Shown piece by piece: positions 1-7,177 of a stretch of 28,504 bases of DNA; position 1 is the first letter of the stretch, and the number at the start of each line of letters is the position of its first letter. The stretch is from Burkholderiales bacterium (lineage in GTDB: Bacteria > Pseudomonadota > Gammaproteobacteria > Burkholderiales > Casimicrobiaceae). The position numbers and the translations under genes were made by a program. The stretch is from NCBI GenBank assembly GCA_025354075.1, contig JANXNO010000453.1, forward strand, positions 1-28,504, written 5' to 3'. Under the pieces are notes generated by a model that was not told where the DNA came from, did not search any database, and saw only the letters and a program-made list of their open reading frames with translations.

Positions 1-12
1 GCCGCTCCTACA
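1..12. repeat. Partial REP-B palindromic repeat at window edge
   Basis: The first 12 bases, GCCGCTCCTACA, are identical to positions 4107-4118, where they form the outer part of a double-hairpin repeat. The element sits directly downstream of the arsR stop codon and is cut by the window edge, so only its tail is visible. Such GTAGGAGCGGC-type repeats are common intergenic REP elements in beta/gammaproteobacteria. Confidence 0.45.
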
Positions 13-18
13 TGGCGA

Positions 19-363
19 TCAACAGGCAACACAACCCTCCGCCACTTCACACGTTTCATCCTGACAACAGTGCTGCGTCAGATACGCCAGCAACCCGTTC
101 ATTTGCGCAAAATTGGCGCGATAAATCAGGTTTCGTCCACGCGCCTCGCTGCTGGCAAGGCCCGAGTACGTCAGTTCCTTCAAGTGAAACGACAGCGAAC
201 TCGGCGCCACACTCAAAAGCTCAGCGAGCGCGCCCGGCGTCAGTCCGTTCTCGCCCGCGACCACCAAAGCGCGAAACACGCGCAATCGGTGCGCTTGCGC
301 AATCGCGGCCAGTGAGCGCACAGCGAGGTCTTCGGTCAAGTTCGCAGAAATATTCGGTTCCAT
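19..363 (-). CDS. arsR: ArsR-family arsenite-responsive transcriptional repressor
   Basis: This 114-residue protein has the size and layout of a winged-helix ArsR/SmtB repressor. The recognition region is around residues 41-72 ([10 protein letters not shown] ... [10 protein letters not shown]). It lacks the ELCVCDL metal loop of E. coli ArsR. Instead it carries a C-terminal cysteine group C99, C100, C105, C111 and C114, which resembles the C-terminal As(III) site described for the Acidithiobacillus-type ArsR (vicinal cysteines plus a third a few residues on). It is divergent from arsH, with a 13-bp dyad between them, so it probably represses both genes and releases DNA on binding trivalent arsenic or antimony. 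The ATG at 361-363 is the only sensible start. Family assignment is firm; the ligand is inferred from the cysteines and from arsH. Confidence 0.9.
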   Translation of the reverse strand: MEPNISANLTEDLAVRSLAAIAQAHRLRVFRALVVAGENGLTPGALAELLSVAPSSLSFHLKELTYSGLASSEARGRNLIYRANFAQMNGLLAYLTQHCCQDETCEVAEGCVAC

Positions 364-372
364 GTTTCGATT

Positions 373-385
373 ATGATTGAATCAT
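373..385. promoter_or_regulatory. Candidate ArsR operator dyad
   Basis: ATGATT-G-AATCAT is a perfect inverted repeat with 6-bp arms and a single central base in the short gap between the divergent arsR and arsH genes. ArsR dimers bind AT-rich dyads of this kind over the promoter. The dyad begins at the first possible ATG of arsH, which argues that translation of arsH starts further downstream. Confidence 0.45.
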
Positions 386-402
386 CAAATTATTGCAAAG
401 CG

Positions 403-1158
403 ATGACAGATTCGATGACTAGCGCCCTGAAATCGTCGCTGGACGTCTTGCCTGACCTGCCGAACATGACGCCTGAGTTGTTTGTCGTGCCCGCGCAGTC
501 TGCATTGCAAATCCCCAAACCATCGACCCACGCGCCGCGAATCCTGCTGCTTTATGGCTCGTTGCGCGAACGCTCGTTCAGCCGCTTGCTTGCTGAAGAG
601 GCCGCGCGTTTTTTGCAAGCGATGGGGGCCGAAACGCGCACCTTCAACCCGCACGGCCTGCCGTTGGTGGACTCGGTGCCCGACACGCACGAAAAGGTGC
701 AGGAGCTGCGCCAGCACGTGATGTGGGCTGAAGGCATGGTCTGGTCGTCGCCCGAGCGCCACGGCGCGATGACCGGACTCATGAAAACGCAGATCGACTG
801 GATTCCGCTTGCCGAAGGTGCGACGCGGCCCACGCAGGCCAAGACGCTGGCAGTAATGCAGGTGAGTGGGGGCTCACAGTCGTTCAACGCGGTCAATCAA
901 CTGCGCGTGCTCGGACGCTGGATGCGCATGCTGAGCATTCCCAATCAATCGTCGGTCGCCAAAGCCTTCGCTGAATTCGACGAAGCAGGCCGCATGAAGC
1001 CTTCGGCGTACTACGACCGCGTAGTAGACGTGATGGAAGAACTGGTGAAGTTCACGCTGCTCACGCGCGACGTGTCACCGTATCTGGTGGATCGCTACAG
1101 CGAACGCAAAGAGAGCGCGGCTGAGTTATCAAAGCGGGTGAACCAGCGCTCGATCTGA
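403..1158 (+). CDS. arsH: ArsH, NADPH-dependent FMN reductase / organoarsenical oxidase
   Basis: The product (251 residues from this start) is a flavodoxin-fold flavoprotein. The phosphate-binding loop [14 protein letters not shown] and the motif [19 protein letters not shown] are diagnostic of ArsH. ArsH proteins reduce FMN with NADPH and several oxidise toxic trivalent methyl- or aryl-arsenicals; some also reduce quinones or Cr(VI). It pairs with the divergent arsR. Three in-frame ATG codons exist at 373, 403 and 415. The first coincides with the operator-like dyad and none has a strong Shine-Dalgarno, so 403 is a judgement and 373 remains possible (261 residues). No arsenite efflux or arsenate reductase gene is visible on this side; the rest of an ars operon could lie to the left of the window. 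The 3' end lies 10 bp from the convergent Sel1 gene. Confidence 0.93.
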   Translation: MTDSMTSALKSSLDVLPDLPNMTPELFVVPAQSALQIPKPSTHAPRILLLYGSLRERSFSRLLAEEAARFLQAMGAETRTFNPHGLPLVDSVPDTHEKVQELRQHVMWAEGMVWSSPERHGAMTGLMKTQIDWIPLAEGATRPTQAKTLAVMQVSGGSQSFNAVNQLRVLGRWMRMLSIPNQSSVAKAFAEFDEAGRMKPSAYYDRVVDVMEELVKFTLLTRDVSPYLVDRYSERKESAAELSKRVNQRSI

Positions 1159-1168
1159 TTTGCGGGCG

Positions 1169-1939
1169 TTACGGCGCAGCCCTCGGATGTCGCAGCGCAT
1201 GCTCCACAGCGCGACGCATTTGTTCCGCCTGAAAGTCACTTTGCGGCAGTAGCGTGTCGCCGCGGGCGAAGGCTTGGGCTAACTCCTGGGTGGCTTGCGG
1301 GTGTTCGAGCGATGCGGCGCGCAGATACCAGCGCATGGCTTCGCGCGGGTCGGTATCGACGCCTTCGCCGCTGGCGTACGCGTTGCCGAGAAGATACATC
1401 GCCTCGGGCATGTTTTGCCGCGCGGCAAAGCGAAAGTGCACCGCAGCGGCGACCGGATCGGCGGGTTTGCCGTAACCGCCCTTTTCCATGATGCCGAGGT
1501 AATACGCGGCATGTGAATTGCTGCCCGGTTGGGCGCGTTCAAACCACGCCCGCGCTTTGTTGGCGTCCGCTTTGCGGCCTGATGCGGGTAAGCCGAACAG
1601 CCATGCTTTGCCGAGCATGATCATGGCGCGCGTGTCGTTCTGCGCGGCGGCGCGCTCCAGCCACATTATGCCTTCAGCAGCGCGCGTTTGATCGGCGCGA
1701 TTCAATAGTGCTTCGCCCGCAGCACGTTGCGCGTCGGCGTTGTCGGTGCGCGCTGCGACCAGCAAAGCGTCAAGCGCGGTGTTGTCTCGACCGGCGTCGG
1801 CGTACATGCGCAGGCGGTCGATTTCGGCGGGAGAGGGCGAGACAAGAGGCGCAGCAAACGTTGTGCTTGCCCAAACGAATGTGGACACCATCAGCATCCA
1901 CTGCGAGTGGACTTTACTGAGCACGCTGAGCGCCCTCAC
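1169..1939 (-). CDS. Exported Sel1-repeat (TPR-like) protein
   Basis: The protein has several Sel1-like repeats of about 36 residues, with typical cores such as AMIMLGKAWLFG, AAYYLGIMEKGGYG and AMYLLGNAYASGEGV, covering roughly residues 65-240. These alpha/alpha solenoids mediate protein-protein contacts; no enzymatic motif is present. The N-terminus has basic/polar residues, a hydrophobic stretch WMLMVSTFVWAS and a likely signal peptidase I site TFA/AP, so it is probably periplasmic. The start is uncertain. The longest frame begins with GTG at 1937-1939, which lies inside a REP palindrome, and an ATG at 1895-1897 would give a shorter signal sequence. It has no operon partner: arsH is convergent and the next minus-strand gene upstream is separated by the REP. 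The specific role is unknown. Confidence 0.8.
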   Translation of the reverse strand: MRALSVLSKVHSQWMLMVSTFVWASTTFAAPLVSPSPAEIDRLRMYADAGRDNTALDALLVAARTDNADAQRAAGEALLNRADQTRAAEGIMWLERAAAQNDTRAMIMLGKAWLFGLPASGRKADANKARAWFERAQPGSNSHAAYYLGIMEKGGYGKPADPVAAAVHFRFAARQNMPEAMYLLGNAYASGEGVDTDPREAMRWYLRAASLEHPQATQELAQAFARGDTLLPQSDFQAEQMRRAVEHALRHPRAAP

Positions 1940-1970
1940 CCCAACCCTCTCCCGCGCGCGGGAGAGGGGG
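1931..1970. repeat. REP-A palindromic element
   Basis: CCCTCACCCCAAC is followed by a perfect 24-bp palindrome at 1945-1968 (CCCTCTCCCGCG and its complement). The same 23-base left flank plus stem recurs, inverted, at 20259-20297 and 21570-21609 within uvrA. It lies between the cpdB-like gene and the Sel1 gene and overlaps the most upstream possible Sel1 start codon. Confidence 0.85.
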
Positions 1971-2004
1971 CAGAACCGGGATCTCGCTCAACGACTGCCC
2001 CGCA

Positions 2005-4038
2005 CTACTTCGACAAATTAACCTGATACACCGACAAACCCTTACCGCTGCCGTCGTCGGCCTTGAACAGGCTCACGTTGTTGATGCCCGCAGCCGCAGC
2101 GAGCGGTAGCTTGTCGACTGCGGATTTGAACGTAATCGGCCCAGCGGTCGTAACTTTGGTGAAACGCCAGCTGCGATCCGAGCCGTGTTCTTTGCGGGTC
2201 AATGTTTTCGTCGCTTTTATGAATTCGATCAACACGTCGCGATTGGAGTCGGGTGAGGCGATGATGGTTTTAGTGCCATCAAGGCCAGGGAAATTGCCGC
2301 CGCCGCTGGCGCGATAGTTGTTGGTCGCGACGATGAACTCAGCGGTGGGCGAGACGGGTGCGCCCTTGTGCATGAGGTTCTTGACGCGATTGCCGTTGCC
2401 TTGCGTGACGTCAATTTCATAGCTGAAATCGCGGCTGGTGATCATGTCAAACGTGTAGCCCGGCGCGGTGCTGGTGAGCGATTGTTCGGTGGTCATCGTC
2501 GGGTCGATTTGGCGGAAGCGACGTGCTGCGGCCTCCAGCCAATCCTTGAGGCCCGCACCGGTGACTTTCACCGCATACAGCGTGTTTGGAAACAAGTACA
2601 AATCGGCCGCGTTGTTGATCGCCATATCGCCTGCTGAGATGTCGGTGAAATCCGCGCCGCCTGCGAAACCGGTCTTGAACGGAGAGGCGGTACTGAGCAC
2701 GGGCAGCGTCGAGTATTGCGGCAAGTTCGCCTTCACGTATCTCGCGACGTAATTGGCCTGCGCCTCGTTAACAATTTGAATCGCCGAGGTATCGCCGACA
2801 TCGACGAAGTACGAGGTCATCGGAAAATTGCTGCGGCCGATGGGTGTTTTGACATAAGCAATCGTTGCTTCGTGTTCTGCCTTGATGCTCGCGGCGACAG
2901 CGGGCAGCGGCGCAACGAACGTCTTGTCGGCGTTCTGGATTGAGCGTGCCTCGACGATGGTCTTCGATTTATCGACGCTCCACTTGCCGTCTTTGGCAAC
3001 GAGGCTCATCTGGATCACGCCGAGCGATTTGCCCCAAAAATTTGCCATGACTGTTGGCGTGCCATTGACAAAACCTTTGACCTTGTCGACGCCCGGCAAG
3101 TTGAATTGCGGCATCGTGCTTGCGGCATTTGGAAACAGTTGGTGTGAGTGACCGATTAGCATCGCATCAACGCCCGGCACCGTCGCCAGATGCCAGTTGG
3201 CGTTCTCCATCGACGGCGTGTAGGGTCCCGCGTCAAGCCCGCCATGCGAAATGGCGACCACCAAGTCCGCACCTTTGGCGCGCATTTCAGGCACGTACTT
3301 TTCGGCCAGCTCACGGACGCCGTCGGTGTACACCACGCCGTTCAGCCAGCGCTTGTCCCAATCGAGAATTTTCGGCGGCGTGAAGGCGATGACGCCAACC
3401 TTAATCGGCGCATTTACGGGTTTGCCGTCAGCGCCGGTCGCCTTGATCGTGCGATCAAGAATCACATACGGTTTGAACAGCGGCTGCCGGTCTTTCACTG
3501 ACAACACGTTGGCCAACACTAGCGGAAAATTGGGTCCTGCACACGGCTGGGCGGGGATCCCCTTTTCGGCCGGGGCCAAGTTCACATTGAAGCGATTGCC
3601 AGTGACTTGCGACAAGAAACTCAGGCCGTAATTGAACTCGTGATTGCCGATGCCGCCCGCATCGTATTTCAGCTCGTTCATCACTTTATACATGGCGAGC
3701 ACCTGGTCGCATGCGAGCGGATTGACCTGCGCCTGATAGTCGGAAAGGGCGGTGCCCTGAATGGTGTCGCCATTGTCGAACAGGAGCGTGTTGACGAACT
3801 GCTTGCGCGCATCGGTGATGAGTGTGGCCACGCGCTCGAAGCCGACTGTTTTGTCCTCCGCGAGGCGGAAGTAGTCGTAGCTCATCACGTTGGTGTGCAG
3901 GTCGGTCGTTTCCAGCAGCGCGAGGTCAGCGCGCGTGCCGTCGGCGATCGGGTTGGTCGCTGTTGGTGCGTTCGCGCATCCGACCAGCGACATCGTAAAG
4001 AGCGCGCTGATCACGAGTTGGGTGATTGTGTTTATCAT
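2005..4038 (-). CDS. cpdB: 2',3'-cyclic-nucleotide 2'-phosphodiesterase / 3'-nucleotidase, lipoprotein form
   Basis: A metallophosphoesterase domain carries the metal-ligand motifs DLHTNV, DNGDTIQG, GNHEFNYG, SHGG and GHSH, and is followed by a 5'-nucleotidase C-terminal domain with YRASGGGNFPG. This architecture and the length (677 residues; E. coli CpdB has 647) fit CpdB, which hydrolyses 2',3'-cyclic nucleotides from RNA breakdown and 3'-mononucleotides in the periplasm. The ATG at 4036-4038 is chosen because it yields a signal sequence ending in the lipobox LVGC (residues 18-21) and is preceded by AAAGG. The longer frame starts with a TTG at 4071 and would bury the signal. A lipid anchor differs from the soluble E. 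coli enzyme. The gene follows the TonB receptor gene on the same strand, separated by a REP-B element. Substrate specificity is by family. Confidence 0.88.
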   Translation of the reverse strand: MINTITQLVISALFTMSLVGCANAPTATNPIADGTRADLALLETTDLHTNVMSYDYFRLAEDKTVGFERVATLITDARKQFVNTLLFDNGDTIQGTALSDYQAQVNPLACDQVLAMYKVMNELKYDAGGIGNHEFNYGLSFLSQVTGNRFNVNLAPAEKGIPAQPCAGPNFPLVLANVLSVKDRQPLFKPYVILDRTIKATGADGKPVNAPIKVGVIAFTPPKILDWDKRWLNGVVYTDGVRELAEKYVPEMRAKGADLVVAISHGGLDAGPYTPSMENANWHLATVPGVDAMLIGHSHQLFPNAASTMPQFNLPGVDKVKGFVNGTPTVMANFWGKSLGVIQMSLVAKDGKWSVDKSKTIVEARSIQNADKTFVAPLPAVAASIKAEHEATIAYVKTPIGRSNFPMTSYFVDVGDTSAIQIVNEAQANYVARYVKANLPQYSTLPVLSTASPFKTGFAGGADFTDISAGDMAINNAADLYLFPNTLYAVKVTGAGLKDWLEAAARRFRQIDPTMTTEQSLTSTAPGYTFDMITSRDFSYEIDVTQGNGNRVKNLMHKGAPVSPTAEFIVATNNYRASGGGNFPGLDGTKTIIASPDSNRDVLIEFIKATKTLTRKEHGSDRSWRFTKVTTAGPITFKSAVDKLPLAAAAGINNVSLFKADDGSGKGLSVYQVNLSK

Positions 4039-4072
4039 GAGCCTTTGATACTTACGTGCAACAAAAAGCAAA

Positions 4073-4118
4073 GCCGCGATAAACGCGGCCTTGATTCGCG
4101 GCTTGCGCCGCTCCTACA
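4073..4118. repeat. REP-B double-hairpin element
   Basis: Two hairpins lie side by side: GCCGCG-ATAAA-CGCGGC (4073-4089) and GCGGC-TTGC-GCCGC (4098-4111), followed by CTCCTACA. The last 12 bases match the first 12 of the window. The element fills most of the gap between the TonB-receptor stop and the cpdB start, where it could act as a transcript-stabilising or attenuating structure. There is no U-run to mark it as an intrinsic terminator. Confidence 0.7.
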
Positions 4119-4130
4119 ACTGCGTCTCGT

Positions 4131-6554
4131 CTAGAAATCAGCGCTCAAAGTTACCGAAAAGAATCGCGGTGCGCCCAGATAATAAGAGACGGTACCGGAT
4201 GCGGGTGCCGTGCCAAACGGCTTCGCGTTAATTTGCGAACCTGAGCTTGGGTTACGGTACTTTGCGTCGGCAATATTGCTGATATTCAGCCGAAACTGTG
4301 CATTCTTAACAAACCAGAAGCCGGGCAGCGTGTAGCCCGCATCAAGGTCGGCTGAGGTGTAACCGGGCACTGCCTCGTCGTTGAGCAGCGTGGCGTATTG
4401 CTTGCCGGTATGTTTGGCTTTAAGGCGCACGTAGTATGGGCCCGCAGCGTATTGCAGCGAGAAACCAGCCATCGTCTCAGGCGTGAGCGGGAACTGTTTG
4501 CCGGAGGTGGGGATTGACACATTTTTTAGCGGCGAAATGTCGCTCCTGATTTTGCTCTTCTGCGCGGTGAGAGACAGGTAAGCGGAGAAGCCGTTGACAG
4601 GTTGCGTGCCCAGTTCCGCCTCGACACCGCGGTTATTCACGTCGCCCGCGTTGGTGTAGATGCTCTTGTCGATGGACGCGTCGTACGCATTGGCTTGACG
4701 GTTTTTGAAGTCGACGTTGTATACAGAGGCCGAGAACGTGAGAGCTTTGCCTTGATAGCGATAGCCCAAGTCGCTCACGATGGAGGTTTCTGCTTCAACC
4801 TTGCCCACCAACGTTGCCACGCCGTTGATGATGGCAATGTTGTTGTTGGTTGGGAAAAACGCAAAGTTGGGTGGTGCACGGAAGTTTTTGCCGATGTTGG
4901 CAAAAATTTGCTGCTCGCGGTTTAAGTTAAAGCGCAGCCCCAGTTGTGGAAGTACGTCGCTGAACTTTTTCTGGAAGGTGTAAGTCGTGCCGAAGCTTTC
5001 GTTGGCCGTGTTGGTGTAATTGCGCGTAATTTGCGGTGCGCGCACACCCATTTGCAGCAGGCCCCGATCATTCATAAAGCTGAAGGAATCAGAGGCGTAC
5101 ACCTGATAGGCTGGACTCACGGTCAGCGAGTCGCGATTTTGGTAGTCGGTGCCGTCTGGACGGGCAATGTGGCCATCGCGGAACCAGATGTCGGTCGCAT
5201 TGCCGTTTGCATCAACTGCCACGCTGGGCGCTGTTTGTTTGTGCTCCGCACGTTCGTACCAAAGACCGAGCTTGAGCTGGTGCGCGCCGAAAGCATGGCT
5301 GATTTCTGTGGTGACGCCGGGTCGTGTGGTTTTGGTGACGCTGCCGCGGGCGACGATAACGCTATCGAGGGTATCGCCGTCGCCGTTCAGGTCGCGACCG
5401 GCACCGTTTTTGCCGGTGATTCGGTTCAAAAACGCGGTTTCTGACAACGCCGACTGCTGAGTGCCACCGGTGCCGTAGCCGGTCCACAGGTAGGGTTGTA
5501 CTTTGAGGTAAGTGTTCTCAGCCAATTTGAATGAGCCCGACAACGATGCGATGACGTTCTCAAAGGGATTTACCGACAGTTTGTAAAACGCCGGATTGGG
5601 GCCGGTTTCCGCTTGACGCACGCCTGCGACCGCAGGCAGATGCCCGGGCGTGAACGTGGTCGAGTAATCCCAGTCGTAACCGTTGGCTGCAAGCTGCGCG
5701 AGTGTAGGCGCGAGATAATTGTTGTTAATGGCGCGGTTGAACATGACCGAACCAAGAATGCGATTTTCAGGTGAGAGATCGAGCGAGAACGCGGCATCAA
5801 TATGGTCACGTTTGGCACTGCCCGGGCCCTTCCATTTATCAGCTTCAGTGTGCGAATAGCTCAGGAACACTTTCGCCATGTCGTTGGCGAAACGACCCGA
5901 GTCGGCGCGGACATAGGTGCGCGAAAGTTTTAGGCTACCCACCGTTTGCGCTACACGAAAACGCTGCTTTTCTTCGGGATCACAAATGTTGATTCCCACC
6001 GATCCGCCCGTCGCTCCGACGTGAGGGGACTCCACATCCGGGTTGCCTTGCGACACTGTTTGCGTGCAAGTGTTTTCCTGGTCTACGTACTCTTGCGGGA
6101 ACACGGCGTAGTTGCCTGAGTCGTTGACCGGCACGCCGTTGATGGTGAAGCCAATCTGGTCAGAGTTGAAGCCGCGAATGGTCAGGCCGCCGCCGAACAA
6201 GCCGGTCGCGTCATGGTTAAACGTGTTCACCCCAGGCAGGATGGAGATGGCTTGATAAGGATTGCCAGTGGCGCGATCTTTTTCGGTCGCGTCCTTGGTG
6301 ACAGTGCTGCGCGATTTTGTGGCATCTTCGTTGAGGATCTGACCCGCTCCGAGCTTGTCGCCTTTGCCGACAATCGTGATGGTGCCCAGACGAACCGCGT
6401 CGTCTTTGGCGCGCGGCGCGGTCGTTTCAGCGGGCGTTACATCAGGGGCGGTTTGGGCGAACGCGCCGGAAACGGCAGCGCCGGCCAGTGCCAAGGTGAC
6501 CGCTTGGGCGAGCGCGGTGAGACTGTGTTGACGACGACATTTGACGAAATTCAT
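4131..6554 (-). CDS. TonB-dependent outer-membrane receptor
   Basis: This 807-residue protein has a signal peptide with predicted cleavage after A33 (GAFA/QT), a TonB-box-like TITIVG at about 58-63, a plug domain at about 80-220 (PYQAISILPGVNTF, GLTIRGFNSDQIGFTINGVPV), and a long beta-barrel ending in the aromatic C-terminus LSADF that is required for outer-membrane insertion. These proteins import scarce ligands using TonB-ExbBD energy. Ligand prediction from sequence is unsafe. The downstream cpdB-like phosphodiesterase suggests a phosphate- or nucleotide-containing substrate, but this is context only. Two cysteines in the plug (NTCTQ and INICDPEE) may form a disulfide. The ATG at 6552-6554 has no clear Shine-Dalgarno, and no alternative start would preserve the signal peptide. 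Confidence 0.9.
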   Translation of the reverse strand: MNFVKCRRQHSLTALAQAVTLALAGAAVSGAFAQTAPDVTPAETTAPRAKDDAVRLGTITIVGKGDKLGAGQILNEDATKSRSTVTKDATEKDRATGNPYQAISILPGVNTFNHDATGLFGGGLTIRGFNSDQIGFTINGVPVNDSGNYAVFPQEYVDQENTCTQTVSQGNPDVESPHVGATGGSVGINICDPEEKQRFRVAQTVGSLKLSRTYVRADSGRFANDMAKVFLSYSHTEADKWKGPGSAKRDHIDAAFSLDLSPENRILGSVMFNRAINNNYLAPTLAQLAANGYDWDYSTTFTPGHLPAVAGVRQAETGPNPAFYKLSVNPFENVIASLSGSFKLAENTYLKVQPYLWTGYGTGGTQQSALSETAFLNRITGKNGAGRDLNGDGDTLDSVIVARGSVTKTTRPGVTTEISHAFGAHQLKLGLWYERAEHKQTAPSVAVDANGNATDIWFRDGHIARPDGTDYQNRDSLTVSPAYQVYASDSFSFMNDRGLLQMGVRAPQITRNYTNTANESFGTTYTFQKKFSDVLPQLGLRFNLNREQQIFANIGKNFRAPPNFAFFPTNNNIAIINGVATLVGKVEAETSIVSDLGYRYQGKALTFSASVYNVDFKNRQANAYDASIDKSIYTNAGDVNNRGVEAELGTQPVNGFSAYLSLTAQKSKIRSDISPLKNVSIPTSGKQFPLTPETMAGFSLQYAAGPYYVRLKAKHTGKQYATLLNDEAVPGYTSADLDAGYTLPGFWFVKNAQFRLNISNIADAKYRNPSSGSQINAKPFGTAPASGTVSYYLGAPRFFSVTLSADF

Positions 6555-7177
6555 GGCAGTTAACGCAATTAAAAGGAAACCACCGTGAATATTTCAAACA
6601 TTTTGTGCAGAGTAATGACGAATAGGTGACAAATCGAATACAGGGTATCGGCAACTAGCAAACATGCCGACAATGTGACGGTTGAGCCCTGATTTGGGCG
6701 ATAAAAGCGACGCGGGCGCTGCGAGACGCTGCGTAGGGGCGACAGATTCGGGAGTTTGTTAGCGAAACAGCTTTTACCTGAAAGCCTTGTGCAGCAGGGG
6801 CTCAGCGGCTATTTGTCGCCTTGTCGGTTACGGCCATATCGTGTGGTGAGCCCAAATCCAATAACGCTCGAAGCGAAAAGCTGTTAGCCCTTGAGGTGAT
6901 GGGAGCGCGGTTTGACACGACCGCCATCAACCAATGCCGCGACCCGTCCAAAGGCAATGGATGCGTTATGTCGTCGCATGCGAACACGGTCGTGTACGGG
7001 CGTCACAACGATGCACGAACGGCGAGTCGTTGTGACGCAAGACCGACATCAGGCGGCCGTTCGTGCCACCAGCCGCTTCGGAGTGCCCGCTGGCGGCGCT
7101 GTTGTGAACCGCCAACAGTGATCCGCGTAGGCGCGGCGAGACCGTTCGCTACGGTGTTTTGAATCCGACCCTATGCG
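6555..7177. other. Intergenic region rich in inverted repeats, no supported gene
   Basis: This 623-bp gap lies upstream of the TonB-receptor gene and downstream of the propeller-protein gene. The one longer open frame in it (plus strand, 6821-7162) has an arginine-, cysteine- and serine-rich, low-information product, resembles no family I know, and runs through the hairpin cluster, so it is not called. Visible structures are AACAGCTTTT (6766-6775) with its exact complement AAAAGCTGTT (6876-6885), and a dense set of hairpins at 6961-7118. The receptor promoter is presumably within about 6560-6700 but no convincing -35/-10 pair was identified. Confidence 0.5.
6961..7118. other. Hairpin cluster with pseudoknot potential
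   Basis: The following perfect arms were read directly: ATGCG/CGCAT (6961-6965/6975-6979), ACAC/GTGT (6984-6987/6992-6995), CGTCACAACGA/TCGTTGTGACG (7001-7011/7027-7037), CACGAACGGC/GCCGTTCGTG (7014-7023/7056-7065), and TGGCGG/CCGCCA (7091-7096/7109-7114) competing with CTGTTG/CAACAG (7099-7104/7113-7118). The left arm of the fourth pair lies in the loop of the third, the topology of an H-type pseudoknot. This could be a structured RNA, a remnant of a small mobile element or a recombination site; no known family is recognised. Confidence 0.4.

Noticed and set aside
6821..7162. 113-codon plus-strand open frame in the gap upstream of the TonB-receptor gene
   Set aside because: Its product is low-information and rich in Arg/Ser/Cys, it passes through the hairpin cluster, and no family or ribosome binding site supports it.
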